Assembly (NCBI GenBank): GCA_946500895.1
Contig: CAMMXG010000013.1
Coordinates: 1 to 42,397, forward strand
From: an uncultured Mycoplasma sp.
GTDB taxonomy: Bacteria; Bacillota_I; Bacilli_A; RF39; UBA660
Length of the DNA: 42,397 nucleotides
Direction: 5' to 3'
In this document: piece by piece, positions 1 to 10,697 of the stretch
How positions within the stretch are numbered: the stretch's first letter is position 1
Layout of the letters: each line of letters opens with the position of its first letter
Position numbers and translations under genes: made by a program
Notes under the pieces: model-generated
Database searches by the model: none
What the model saw: only the letters and a program-made list of their open reading frames with translations
What the model was told of the DNA's origin: nothing

Positions 1-139
1 TATTGAACTAAAATCTTTTTTATGTGCTATTTTTTCTATTTTATTTTTCAAACTAAACACCTGTTATTATTATAAAAGTTTCCCAAAAATTCATACCTAG
101 TATAATCTATTTTATCTAAATTACCCGGCCCATATTACC

Positions 140-168
140 AAAAAAATTAGTCATAAGACTAATTTTTA
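140..168 (-). terminator. Rho-independent terminator downstream of 172-1749
   Basis: AAATTAGTC-TTAT-GACTAATTT stem followed by T-run on minus strand. Confidence 0.7.
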
Positions 169-171
169 AAC

Positions 172-1749
172 TTAAGGTTCACAAACAAAATTAATTGTTT
201 GTTCATCATAATCACTAGTTATCGTAATACTATGGGTTCCTCCATTGACAAAGAAACCAGTAATTCCCTCACACGTACCATAAGATGAGCCATCTACACT
301 GCAAGTAGTTTGATTTAGTTGATTATAGCTACTAGTATTATTCGTTTTAATACTAACGCGACATTGTCCCATACCGGTCATAGGATGAGCAGTAACTTGG
401 TAATCTAATTTTTCTCGATTTAAAGTAATACATTTATTAATGGTTTTAGAAACCTGATTATCAATAACTATTTCGAATTCATAGCAAGTTTCTCCATAAC
501 CTTTATAAGGAACACCAATACTATTACTAGTAAAGGCCTCACCATCATAAATAATTTTATAATTATATTTATTATCCTTTCCAGAGAGAGAAACTTTAAA
601 GTAAGACTCATTAACAGGCTCTAAATTAATAGTTACCTGACTTAATGCTTCTTGTAACAAATCTTGTTCATTTACCGATTCATCATTATCATCTGAGGTA
701 TTATCAGAATTATTACCATCACTAACATCAACCCGATTGTCGTTATCGTCTTCAAAATCATCTACTGAAGTATCTTGTTCAATTCCTGCACTATCATTTT
801 GCTCATCTTCCATATTATTTTCATTTTCAACTATTGCTTGTTTATCAACGTTATAACTAAAAGTAAGTGGTATTTCATATATTCCAAAATTATTATAATA
901 AGCTTCGTTAGTTGGCACAAGCATTCTATCAAACGATACTTCGATTTGATAGGTAGACATATCTAAGAAAAGAGAAAAAATACTTTCATCTTCCATCGTT
1001 TGCGCTAAAGCCAAAGTAAAAGTTGTATCCGAAACTTTTCTAGCCGAAAGAACAACTAAGTCATCAATTACATCTCCATCTTCAATAATTGTAAAGGGAT
1101 GTTCTGAATTTTGAGCACTATATTGAAAGCCAAAATCACTATTAGCATATTTTTGACTATAAAAATTAGTTCCAATTTTATTTCCAATTTCTTGAGCTAC
1201 TGCCAATCTATAATTATCTAAAGAAATATTTAAATTAGTTTTATAAGCATCTAAAAGCTGAAAATAATCATATCCTTCTAAAGCATCATAATATTCTTCC
1301 ACACCAATTGCATTTCCCAAATAGGCATCACTTTCTTCAGTAGTTTCTAAGAGAGTGATAATTAATGCTTCACCACTTGCTTCCGCCTGATATTTTCCTT
1401 CTTCAAATTCAAAGACAATTAAATCACCATCAAAACGATAAGTAGTCTTATATTCAGTAACCGAACCAGTAGCAGCACTATTGTCCATAAACCTAAATTT
1501 ATAAATATATTCTTCATCAATATAAACAATTTCGCCTATTTCACTTTCTTCTAGCTGAGACACATCTTTTGCCTCCCATGGTTCTAAAAAGAATAAAGAT
1601 GCATTTTCATATTTAAACAATTTATTTTGATATCGATTATGAATAATATTTGTTTTTACTACATTAAAGATAAAAATAAAAATTATAATAAAAATGATAA
1701 TAGCTATTATTATTATAGCTTTCTTTTTAATAGAAATATTTTTAAACAT
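172..1749 (-). CDS. Exported/membrane-anchored hypothetical protein with acidic linker
   Basis: ORF; N-terminal KKK + hydrophobic segment (IIIIAIIIFIIIFIFIF), D/N/E-rich low-complexity linker. Confidence 0.7.
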   Translation of the reverse strand: MFKNISIKKKAIIIIAIIIFIIIFIFIFNVVKTNIIHNRYQNKLFKYENASLFFLEPWEAKDVSQLEESEIGEIVYIDEEYIYKFRFMDNSAATGSVTEYKTTYRFDGDLIVFEFEEGKYQAEASGEALIITLLETTEESDAYLGNAIGVEEYYDALEGYDYFQLLDAYKTNLNISLDNYRLAVAQEIGNKIGTNFYSQKYANSDFGFQYSAQNSEHPFTIIEDGDVIDDLVVLSARKVSDTTFTLALAQTMEDESIFSLFLDMSTYQIEVSFDRMLVPTNEAYYNNFGIYEIPLTFSYNVDKQAIVENENNMEDEQNDSAGIEQDTSVDDFEDDNDNRVDVSDGNNSDNTSDDNDESVNEQDLLQEALSQVTINLEPVNESYFKVSLSGKDNKYNYKIIYDGEAFTSNSIGVPYKGYGETCYEFEIVIDNQVSKTINKCITLNREKLDYQVTAHPMTGMGQCRVSIKTNNTSSYNQLNQTTCSVDGSSYGTCEGITGFFVNGGTHSITITSDYDEQTINFVCEP

Positions 1750-1821
1750 ACTACACTCCCTTATTAGTAATTATTTACTATTATAAGTTTACCATATCTT
1801 ATAGGTTATTTTCAAGGATTA

Positions 1822-2910
1822 TTATGTTCTTCTACTGACATTCAAAACAAGTCCAACACTAATCATACTAATAAGAAGACTAGAACCTCCATAAGAAAAG
1901 AAAGGAAGGGTAACTCCGGTAACAGGAATTAAACCAACAACAACCGCTAAATTTAAAGCAGCCTGAATAAACAAAAGAGAGGCAAGCCCAAAAGCTAAAT
2001 ATTTGGAAAATAAATCATTGCTTCTAAGTGCAATTCTAAGCATTCTATAAAAAATAAAGAAGAAAAAGCCACACACAATAAGTACCCCTAAAAAGCCAAA
2101 CTCTTCACTAATAATTGAAAAAATAAAATCAGTTTGTGGTTCTGGCAAATAAAAATGTTTCTGTCTAGAATTTAAAAATCCTTGTCCAAGAAGTCCTCCC
2201 GGACCAATCGCATATAAACTCTGAATAATTTGATATCCACTACCCAAAGGATCACTCCAAGGATTTAAAAAAGACACAATCCTAGCCATTCGGTATGGTG
2301 CTGCTATAATAAGTGCTACAATTCCCGCCAGTCCTAAAACGCCTAATTTAACAAAAAAAGATATCTTAAGCCCTGATGCAAAAATAAGAGCAATCAAAGT
2401 AAGAGCCATAACCATCGCTGTTCCAAAATCCGGTTCTAACATAATGAGCACAAAGAAAATGCCAATAACAAGAAAAATTGGAAGTGCTCCCTTTTTGATA
2501 TCTCCCATACTCTTTTGATTACGAGCAAGATATTTTGAAGCAAAAATAATAAGACCTAATTTAGCAAATTCACTAGGTTGTACACCAAGTCCCCCAATTC
2601 CAAACCAACTTCTACTACCATTTCTAACTGTACCTATCCCTGGAATTAAAACAAGAACAAGTAAAATAAAACAAATACCCAAAATTAGATTAGCTTTCTT
2701 TTTTAGAAACTCTAAATCAATCTTACTAGCAAAAAGCATAGCTAGTATTCCTATTACAAAAAACAAGCCTTGTTGTTTAACATATTTAAAAGCATCTTGA
2801 TATTTAAATTCAGCCCAAATACTACTAGCAGAATAAATCATAATAATACCAAAAATACTAATTAAGATAACGCTTATGAAAAGAAGATAATCCATATGTT
2901 TCTTCTTCAT
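1822..2910 (-). CDS. ftsW: SEDS-family peptidoglycan glycosyltransferase FtsW/RodA-like
   Basis: Polytopic protein; motifs GIGGLGVQPSEFAKLG, EPDFGTAMV, QTDFIFSIISEEFGFLG, LPFFSYGGSSL. Confidence 0.93.
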   Translation of the reverse strand: MKKKHMDYLLFISVILISIFGIIMIYSASSIWAEFKYQDAFKYVKQQGLFFVIGILAMLFASKIDLEFLKKKANLILGICFILLVLVLIPGIGTVRNGSRSWFGIGGLGVQPSEFAKLGLIIFASKYLARNQKSMGDIKKGALPIFLVIGIFFVLIMLEPDFGTAMVMALTLIALIFASGLKISFFVKLGVLGLAGIVALIIAAPYRMARIVSFLNPWSDPLGSGYQIIQSLYAIGPGGLLGQGFLNSRQKHFYLPEPQTDFIFSIISEEFGFLGVLIVCGFFFFIFYRMLRIALRSNDLFSKYLAFGLASLLFIQAALNLAVVVGLIPVTGVTLPFFSYGGSSLLISMISVGLVLNVSRRT

Positions 2911-2943
2911 TCATCATCACCTAACAAATTTTATGAAATTAAA

Positions 2944-2966
2944 AAAAATGTAGAACTTCTACATTT
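2944..2966 (-). terminator. Rho-independent terminator after mraY
   Basis: AAAATGTAGAA/TTCTACATTTT inverted repeat followed by T-run on minus strand. Confidence 0.75.
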
Positions 2967-3958
2967 TATAACCAAACACCATATGTAATCGCTGCCATAG
3001 CAAGGATCAACCCTGCTACCCAAAAGTATCTTACAATATCTTGTTCATTCATTCCCATAACTTCAAAATGGTGATGAAGTGGTGCTCGTTTAAATACTTT
3101 TTTATGGAACTTACGAATCGCAATAATCTGGATTAAACTACTTAAAGTTTCAACTACAAACACTCCACCAATTACTGCTAAAGAAAGTTCGTGTCTTGTA
3201 ATAATGGCAATAGTTGCAAGCGCTGCTCCTAAAGATAAAGACCCTAAATCTCCCATAAATACTTTCGCAGGATGAGCATTAAATACCAAAAATCCCATCA
3301 ATGCTCCTACTAAAATAAAACAAAATATAGCTACTTCTTGGTATCCTTCCATCCAACCTGCATTCCAAGAAATAAGACCAAAAGCAAAGAAAGCAATCGC
3401 TGAAAGCCCACCTGCTAAACCATCTAGTCCATCAGTAATATTAACCGCATTACTCGTTCCAACTAACAAGAATAAGATAAATAATCCAAAAGTCCAACCA
3501 AGAGGAATCGTAATACCAAGACTGGATATAACCAAATCAGATTGTCCACCATTACTCATAAAGATATAGAAGAAAACAAGAGCAATAATCATTTGAATTA
3601 AGAGTTTAGCGAGTATACTAAGTCCTTTATTGTTATGATACTTTATTTTTAAATAGTCATCTATAAATCCAAGTAGAGCATAAGTCAAAAATACAAATAC
3701 TAAAATAATCAAATTATGAGATATTTCAATACTATCATTAAAATACAAAAGAATAAGAGCAATAATTGTAGGAATAATAAAGATTAATCCTCCCATTGTT
3801 GGCGTTCCCTCTTTTTTTAAGTGCCTCTCACCAATATAATGGCTAACATATTGCCCAATATGAAATCGTTTTAAAATAGGAATTAATATTACACCAGTAA
3901 TAATTGCTAAAATAAAACCTAATAATAGCGCCATTGCTGCTTTAGCAAGTATTAACAT
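2966..3958 (-). CDS. mraY: Phospho-N-acetylmuramoyl-pentapeptide-transferase
   Basis: KKEGTPTMGGLIF, NAVNITDGLDGLAGG, FMGDLGSLSLG, APLHHHFE motifs. Confidence 0.97.
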   Translation of the reverse strand: MLILAKAAMALLLGFILAIITGVILIPILKRFHIGQYVSHYIGERHLKKEGTPTMGGLIFIIPTIIALILLYFNDSIEISHNLIILVFVFLTYALLGFIDDYLKIKYHNNKGLSILAKLLIQMIIALVFFYIFMSNGGQSDLVISSLGITIPLGWTFGLFILFLLVGTSNAVNITDGLDGLAGGLSAIAFFAFGLISWNAGWMEGYQEVAIFCFILVGALMGFLVFNAHPAKVFMGDLGSLSLGAALATIAIITRHELSLAVIGGVFVVETLSSLIQIIAIRKFHKKVFKRAPLHHHFEVMGMNEQDIVRYFWVAGLILAMAAITYGVWL

Positions 3959-4044
3959 AACCCACCTCTTCCTTTAAATTATTATACTACTTATTATCCT
4001 TTTTTTCCTTAATTTGATTATTATTTTACACAAGAGTTTACGAC

Positions 4045-5979
4045 TTATCCAAGCATCAGCATAATCGTTTCACCCTCTGCTACATAGTAACCAGCATTTG
4101 GACTCATATAAATAACTGTATCTCCATCACCAGAATACTCTATTTTAAAATTTTTTAAAGTTTTTGTTGCTTCTTCCCGACTCATACCAACTACATTAGG
4201 TAAAATACTATATTTTTTATCTAACCATGTATATTCTTTGGCCATACCATCACTTCTTGGCTCAATATCTAATATATCAATCGCTGATAACATGACATTA
4301 CGAGCAATTGGAGCCGAAACCACCCCACCATACTGGGTAACACCTTTGGGATTATCAATTGCAACATAAACCACAATTTCCGGATCATCGGCAGGTAAAA
4401 AACCCATAAATGATAAAATATAATTTCCATCTAAATAAGAACCATTTTCTACTTTTTGGGCTGTACCAGTCTTCCCTCCAACTCGAAAGTTTTCAATGTA
4501 GGCATTTTTACCACTACCATTGGCAACAACACTTTCTAAAGCATAGCGCACCAAACTACTGGTTTCCTCACTAATTACCTCTCTAGTCATCTCTGGTTCA
4601 ATTTTCTCAATTAAACTATCCGTTTCGCTTTCTAGAAAAGCTCCTACAATATAAGGAGTATAAAGCTTTCCACCATTAATCGCTGCTGATACTGCTCGTA
4701 CTTGTTGAATCGGTGTTACACTAATACCTTGCCCAAAACTCGTTGTTGCCAGTTCTACCGGCCCCATTTTATCAATATCAAACAAAATTCCTGTAGATTC
4801 TCCATTTAAATCTATTCCTGTTTTATCACCAAAACCATAAGCATCAATATAACTCATAAGAGTTTCAACTCCCAAAGTTTGCCCTATCTTAACAAAACCG
4901 GGGTTACAAGAATTTTCTACTACTTCAAGCATTGTCTGTGTTCCATGCCCTCCCGCTTTCCAACAATGAATAGTTGCTCCATCTACATTAATCGAACCAG
5001 TATCAGTAAAAGTATCTTCAAATAAATTAATGGTCTGTTCTTCCAAAGCAGCTGACAAAGTAATAATTTTAAAAGTACTTCCAGGTTCATAGGTCATCCA
5101 AATAGGAAGATTACGATTAATAATTTCTGTTGCATAGTTCCCATAATTATTACTATCAAAAGTAGGACGACTAGCCATAGCTAAAATCTCACCTGTATCA
5201 GGATCCATAGCCAAAATCATTGCTTGTTCCGGATTATATTTGGAAACAGCATTATCCAGTTCATTTTCAATCGCAAGCTGCAAATCAATATCAATGGTCA
5301 GTTGTAAAGTAATACCACTTGTTGGCGCTTCATAAACTTCAGTCAGTTCCAGTTTATTTCCTTTTCCATCGGAAAAATATTTAATCGCCCCATCAGCCCC
5401 AGTTAAATACTCGTCATAATAAAGTTCAATTCCAGATAAACCTTGATTATCAATTCCAACATAGCCTAACACATGAGATAATACTGTTCCATAAGGATAA
5501 TATCTTTTACTTTCTTTTAATAAATATACTCCATCATATCCCAAAGCATCAATTTGCTCAGCTATATCATAATCAAGCCCTCTACCTTCCGGATGCACTC
5601 GTTCAATAGATGTAGATTTCGTAACATGCTTAAGCATATCTTGATAATCTGTCCCCAAAATATCTGATAAATCACGCGCTACTGCTTCGGCATCATCAAT
5701 TTGCCCCGGAACAACGACAAGGGATACAGTTGTAATATTAGTCGCTAATACTTCCCCATTTCGATCAACAATTTCTCCTCGATCAGCTTTAATAGGAAGT
5801 TCTCTACTCCATAAACTTTCTGCCAAACTAGAAAGTTTATCATAAGCAAAAACTTGAATATAAAAAACTTTAATAATAATCGCAATCAAAATAATAACAC
5901 TAACAATAAATATAAAACGAATTCTTTCATGAATAGTACTAAAAAACATATTCTTCACCAATAAACTATATGAAATCAA
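4045..5979 (-). CDS. Penicillin-binding protein 2 / FtsI-like transpeptidase with C-terminal PASTA domain
   Basis: ADRGEIVDRNGEVLATN, EPGSTFKIIT (SxxK), KTGTAQ motif, PASTA-like 'LPNVVGMSREEATKTL'. Confidence 0.95.
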   Translation of the reverse strand: MISYSLLVKNMFFSTIHERIRFIFIVSVIILIAIIIKVFYIQVFAYDKLSSLAESLWSRELPIKADRGEIVDRNGEVLATNITTVSLVVVPGQIDDAEAVARDLSDILGTDYQDMLKHVTKSTSIERVHPEGRGLDYDIAEQIDALGYDGVYLLKESKRYYPYGTVLSHVLGYVGIDNQGLSGIELYYDEYLTGADGAIKYFSDGKGNKLELTEVYEAPTSGITLQLTIDIDLQLAIENELDNAVSKYNPEQAMILAMDPDTGEILAMASRPTFDSNNYGNYATEIINRNLPIWMTYEPGSTFKIITLSAALEEQTINLFEDTFTDTGSINVDGATIHCWKAGGHGTQTMLEVVENSCNPGFVKIGQTLGVETLMSYIDAYGFGDKTGIDLNGESTGILFDIDKMGPVELATTSFGQGISVTPIQQVRAVSAAINGGKLYTPYIVGAFLESETDSLIEKIEPEMTREVISEETSSLVRYALESVVANGSGKNAYIENFRVGGKTGTAQKVENGSYLDGNYILSFMGFLPADDPEIVVYVAIDNPKGVTQYGGVVSAPIARNVMLSAIDILDIEPRSDGMAKEYTWLDKKYSILPNVVGMSREEATKTLKNFKIEYSGDGDTVIYMSPNAGYYVAEGETIMLMLG

Positions 5980-6003
5980 AAAAAAATTAGAAGTTACTCT
6001 AAT
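5980..6003 (-). terminator. Rho-independent terminator
   Basis: AAATTAGAGTAACTTCTAATTTTTTTTT on minus strand. Confidence 0.65.
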
Positions 6004-6009
6004 TTTAAA

Positions 6010-6456
6010 TTATCCAATCTTTACTTTCATCATAGCTTTATAAACTTTTTTAATTACTTCTTTTTTATCATGATTCATATCAATAAAATTTACATGTAAC
6101 TGATAACCACTATCAAAACTAAATAATAACTCTACTTTACCAGGCTTAAAATTAATAGCACTAGTAGAAATAGAAACATAAGGAATAACATGTGTTTTTT
6201 TATAATATACTGCAAGCGTATCTCGATCAAATAAAATCATTTTCTTATCCGTAAAAACAACATAATCTTTACTATTTTTATATCCAATTAAAATAGTTTC
6301 ATTATCTTCTACATACTCTTTTGCATAATCCGGCAACTTATCTTCATAAACCTCAGTTTTAAAATCAAAATACTTAGATAATTCTTTAAACTTAATATAA
6401 GACATAACAGCACTCCTAACTAATATAATTGTACAAAAAAAAGGAATATATTTCAA
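6010..6456 (-). CDS. PH-domain-like small protein
   Basis: 'YVVFTDKKMILFDRDTL...IPYVSISTSAINF' pattern resembles bacterial PH-domain proteins. Confidence 0.5.
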   Translation of the reverse strand: MKYIPFFCTIILVRSAVMSYIKFKELSKYFDFKTEVYEDKLPDYAKEYVEDNETILIGYKNSKDYVVFTDKKMILFDRDTLAVYYKKTHVIPYVSISTSAINFKPGKVELLFSFDSGYQLHVNFIDMNHDKKEVIKKVYKAMMKVKIG

Positions 6457-6460
6457 TTCC

Positions 6461-9061
6461 TTAATTATTTATTTGATAGTATTTCTTATCACCAAAAGGA
6501 GTATAAGCTAGTTCTTTTTTATTGTTATCTACAAAAGAATTCCTATTTTCATATCCTTCTTCGTAACCTTCTGCATAAATATATTGAGAAGCAATCATGT
6601 TCCCATCACCTATTTCAACGGTTGAACCAGTAGGATAAATACTTGTATCAGTTCCATGCATAATGCCTAAACTTCCCCAAGCACTATCACCTAAATTAGA
6701 ATTCGTAATAGTAACATCAGAACTTGCAATCGATACCGAAATTTCACTAGTACCTGTTACAGTAACTTGATCAATTATAGCATTTGCTACACCATGAATA
6801 TTAATTCCAGACTCCCCACCAGTAACAGCAATATTAGTAATCTTATAATTTTCTACTCTTGCGCCATTATGAAATGTTACTTTTAAAGCATCGGCATTGG
6901 CATTTAACATATTAATTGTCAGATTACCTAAAGAACCATTATTAGTAATAAAAACTCCTGCTTGACCAAATACAACATCTGATACATTTAAAATAGTTTT
7001 TCCCTTAGAACTACCTTCTAAATAAAGTTCATTTTGAATATTTAAACTATCTATATTATATTCTCCATCGCTAAATATTACTTTTGTACCATCAGGTAAT
7101 GCAGATAGCACATCATTCATAACACTTGCTAATTTATTTGAGATAGTAACTGTAAAATTAGTTGCTTCAACTACTGCTCTATTTGGATTATAAAATGGTG
7201 CATAAGTAACTCCATCAATTACACCTTCAATATTAGAACCGGCAAAATCAACTTTTACATTGTTTAACTTTAATAAATTAGTATTATCAGCACCACTTAA
7301 AGTAATTCTACCTTTATTTAAAGTTACATTAGTTAAAGTAGTAGTAATACCTTTCTTATTAATATAAATTGAACCGGCAAAATCAGTTGGATCACTTGTA
7401 TCAGGATTAACTGTAATATTAGTTAATACTGCATTATCTCCATAAATTTCCACTACTTTATTTGGATTACCATCACTTGGATCAACTTGAGCAACCAATG
7501 TTAAATTAGAAACTTTAACATTATCACCAAAAATAGTTATAAAGTTTTGAGATGCTATAGCACCATTTGGTACAGCCTCTCCCGCTTTTAAAGTTACATT
7601 ACCATCACCAACAATAGTTAAGTTACTAGCTGTAATTGGGAAGAACCAACCAGTTTGTCCACCCATACCATCTTCATAGATTGGCATAGTACCTTGATAT
7701 AAATTATAAATTCCTTCATGTATAATCCAATATTGATTATCATCTTGATTATTAATAGCTGATACCAAATCTTCTTCGCTATTAATTTCAATTACACTTG
7801 AAATGCTACTATCCATAAGAATTGTAAATTCTGTAACATTTCCTGCATCATCCTTTGCAACAAAATGATAAGTTCCATTTGAAGTAATCTTCTTAGTATA
7901 ACTTAAACCAGTATCACTTAAATCTTGTAATTCACCATTTAAAGTAACACTTGCTAAATGCTCATCGGAAATCGTTACTATTTCTGTTTTATTAACTACA
8001 TATCCATTATCTAGGCCACCTACTTTTGGAGCAGTTTTATCAACTTCAAAAGTAATTGCTTCACTACTATTAAATGCAGCATCAGTAACTACTAATGTGT
8101 ATTTTCCATCAACCAATGCATTTTGAGTTAAATCTTCAAGACTAGCTAATTCATTATTTAATAAAATAGTTACTTCATTTGTATCAGTAATACTTATTAC
8201 GGATGTATCATTAATAATAGCATTATTTAAAATACCACTAACTACTGGAGCAGTTGTATCATCAAGTATTAAAGCAAGAGTATCTAAAGCCTCTATTAAT
8301 TCATCTTTTTTCGTACTTTCACCTAAAGCTCCAACTTTTGCTACTACGTCTTCATCTATTCTAAAACTTCTTGCTTCTTCTAAGCTAGTTTTATCAGTAG
8401 CAGACTCTGTTTTTTCTTGTAATTCTGTAACTAAACTTGCAACATTAATTGTGTTTTGTACAGCATTAATACGATTAGTTAAATCAGTCTTATTCTCACT
8501 ATCAGATAATGAATTAATTAATGCACTGGCAATATTTACATCACCTTGTGTAAATGTTTCTTCAGCAAGTTCTACTGCTGAAATAGCATTAATCATATTT
8601 TGTACTGCTTGAACTCTACTAGCTAATCCAGTCTTATCATTACCATCTGCTAAAGCATTAACTAAAACTAAAGCACTATCAACATCTGTTTGTGATAATG
8701 AACTTTCTGCCTTAATAACTGCTGCTAAAGCATCTTCATATGAAGTATCTACAGCTGGTTCTTCTGGAGTGCTTGGAGTTGTTGGCTCACTTGGTGTACT
8801 TGGATTTTGACTCTCATCATTATCATTTTTATCACTACCATTATTACCAGTGTTTGGCTTGTTACTATCTTCACCTTCTTCCCCCTCACCATTCGTGTTC
8901 TCATCATCTAAATTCTCATTGTCGTCGTTTTGTGTACCATTATTATTAGTGTTATTATTTTCATTTAGACTTTCATTGCTTGGATTAGCGAACACAAAAA
9001 TACCTAAACCAACAATAAGAATAATAACAACTGCTAATATAATGATTTTTTTCTTATCCAT
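6461..9061 (-). CDS. Large surface protein: helical repeats, Ig-like repeats and right-handed beta-helix domain
   Basis: Signal-anchor N-term, N/D/E/G/T/P-rich linker, two similar ~35-aa 'ALVLVNAL/ASALINSL' helical repeats, two 'DTTAPVVSG/DKTAPKVGG' Ig-like modules, C-terminal solenoid-like beta-helix. Confidence 0.75.
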   Translation of the reverse strand: MDKKKIIILAVVIILIVGLGIFVFANPSNESLNENNNTNNNGTQNDDNENLDDENTNGEGEEGEDSNKPNTGNNGSDKNDNDESQNPSTPSEPTTPSTPEEPAVDTSYEDALAAVIKAESSLSQTDVDSALVLVNALADGNDKTGLASRVQAVQNMINAISAVELAEETFTQGDVNIASALINSLSDSENKTDLTNRINAVQNTINVASLVTELQEKTESATDKTSLEEARSFRIDEDVVAKVGALGESTKKDELIEALDTLALILDDTTAPVVSGILNNAIINDTSVISITDTNEVTILLNNELASLEDLTQNALVDGKYTLVVTDAAFNSSEAITFEVDKTAPKVGGLDNGYVVNKTEIVTISDEHLASVTLNGELQDLSDTGLSYTKKITSNGTYHFVAKDDAGNVTEFTILMDSSISSVIEINSEEDLVSAINNQDDNQYWIIHEGIYNLYQGTMPIYEDGMGGQTGWFFPITASNLTIVGDGNVTLKAGEAVPNGAIASQNFITIFGDNVKVSNLTLVAQVDPSDGNPNKVVEIYGDNAVLTNITVNPDTSDPTDFAGSIYINKKGITTTLTNVTLNKGRITLSGADNTNLLKLNNVKVDFAGSNIEGVIDGVTYAPFYNPNRAVVEATNFTVTISNKLASVMNDVLSALPDGTKVIFSDGEYNIDSLNIQNELYLEGSSKGKTILNVSDVVFGQAGVFITNNGSLGNLTINMLNANADALKVTFHNGARVENYKITNIAVTGGESGINIHGVANAIIDQVTVTGTSEISVSIASSDVTITNSNLGDSAWGSLGIMHGTDTSIYPTGSTVEIGDGNMIASQYIYAEGYEEGYENRNSFVDNNKKELAYTPFGDKKYYQINN

Positions 9062-9158
9062 AATAAACCTCCCTACTTCGACAATTTTATTATATCATTT
9101 CCCTATTCTTTGGCAATAATATTACAAAAAATTGACATAAATTTTACAAAACAAAAAA

Positions 9159-9686
9159 CTAGAACAATGCTAGTTTATTTAAAGGCCAAATTCTCAAAGA
9201 CACTTTCCCTATGATATCATCTTTACTAATTAAACCGATTTCTCTACTATCTAAAGAATCTTCTCTATTATCACCCAGTACAAAATACATATCTTCAGGA
9301 ATAGTTTCATAGCCTAAACTATTTAGTTCAAAATCATCATATTCCAATCCCTCATCTAAATAATTTTCAACATACACCTCACCATTAATATATAAAGTGT
9401 TATCCAAAATAGAAACAATATCACCAGGAAGTCCAATAACTCTTTTAATCAAATATTTTGTATCATCATATTCAAAAGAAATAATATCTCCTCTTTTGAT
9501 ATCAGTAAAATGATATTTAAACTTATTTAAAACAAGTACATCTCCATTTCCTAAAGTACTAGACATAGAATTACCGACTACTTGTGTAACTGAAACAACG
9601 TAAATCATCAAAAGCAAAATAACAACTATAACAATAATTAATTTAACAGCATCTAATATAAATTCTCTAACACTAAGCCAGTCCAT
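9159..9686 (-). CDS. lepB: Signal peptidase I
   Basis: GNSMSSTLGNGDVLVLNKF, IKRVIGLPGD, YFVLGDNREDSLDSREIG. Confidence 0.96.
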   Translation of the reverse strand: MDWLSVREFILDAVKLIIVIVVILLLMIYVVSVTQVVGNSMSSTLGNGDVLVLNKFKYHFTDIKRGDIISFEYDDTKYLIKRVIGLPGDIVSILDNTLYINGEVYVENYLDEGLEYDDFELNSLGYETIPEDMYFVLGDNREDSLDSREIGLISKDDIIGKVSLRIWPLNKLALF

Positions 9687-9695
9687 AACCCACCT

Positions 9696-10697
9696 CTATT
9701 TAAATAACTTCTCACAACAATTTTTAAATTTTTTCCCTGATCCACAAATGCATGGTTCATTTTTATCCGGCAAAATCATATTTTCTTTTAGATGATTTAA
9801 ATTGTTACCGTAATAAACCCATACCGGAAATTCTGGTATTACATTAATTGTTTCCTTATATAATTCTTCAATAGAATCACAAATATTTAGTAATATATTC
9901 TCATTATTAATATCAAATCCTGAATAAAAAATTAGTTCATTAATGAAAGAATTAATACTAGCTGAATTCAAATGAAGTTCTAGAAAATTCAAAAAATTTA
10001 ATATTTTTTCTTGAAACAAATTTAATTTATATTTCCCAAAACTAATTAATTCCTCTAAACTATACTTAGCTAGCTTAAAATTTTTACGCAATTCTATAAC
10101 ATCTTTATAAAAAGGAAATTCTAAAGAAACAAGATAATCCTTCTTTTTAAAACGAATAATATCTACTTTTTCTTTCCATTTTAGATTTCTTTTAAACTGA
10201 ATCTTAAATGTTGCCACATCATAGCGAATAGCATATTCCCCCAAAAGTGAAACAACATCTTCTAAAGGAAGAACATTATAAACTCGAGATATCCCAATTA
10301 CTGCACTATCAACTACATCTTGCATCGAATATTCTTCTTCATTAAGCAAATTCATTGCCATCTTAACACAATTAATTAAATCATCAGGAATATAGTATTC
10401 ATTATTTTCTAATAATACCAAATAATTACTCATTAAATTTTGAAATAACAAATAATCTATATACCCATTCTCTTGTTTTTTTATATTCTCATCTAATAAT
10501 TTTTTTAAAATACCAATTTCTTCCATACTACAAAGCCTAAGAATAATCTCTGGGTCTTCTTTATAAAGAGAAATGATATTTTGATACATATCATTTCTAC
10601 TTATTTTCTCATATTCTTCTGCTTTAGGATTAATTTTTAAATAAAAACCATAAACCTCATTTTTACTCTCTTTAAGCATGTAATCTTTTAAACTCAT
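9696..10697 (-). CDS. SEC-C motif-containing protein
   Basis: C-terminal EPCICGSGKKFKNCCEK (SEC-C zinc-binding motif). Confidence 0.75.
   Translation of the reverse strand: MSLKDYMLKESKNEVYGFYLKINPKAEEYEKISRNDMYQNIISLYKEDPEIILRLCSMEEIGILKKLLDENIKKQENGYIDYLLFQNLMSNYLVLLENNEYYIPDDLINCVKMAMNLLNEEEYSMQDVVDSAVIGISRVYNVLPLEDVVSLLGEYAIRYDVATFKIQFKRNLKWKEKVDIIRFKKKDYLVSLEFPFYKDVIELRKNFKLAKYSLEELISFGKYKLNLFQEKILNFLNFLELHLNSASINSFINELIFYSGFDINNENILLNICDSIEELYKETINVIPEFPVWVYYGNNLNHLKENMILPDKNEPCICGSGKKFKNCCEKLFK

Noticed and set aside
1822-5979. Complete dcw cluster
   Set aside because: Only PBP2, mraY and an FtsW/RodA-like gene are present, with a terminator between mraY and the SEDS gene; murD/murG are absent locally, which is common in rearranged genomes.
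8740-9119. Plus-strand ORFs 8740-8949 and 8850-9119
   Set aside because: Antisense readings of the low-complexity linker of the surface protein gene; no SD and biased composition.
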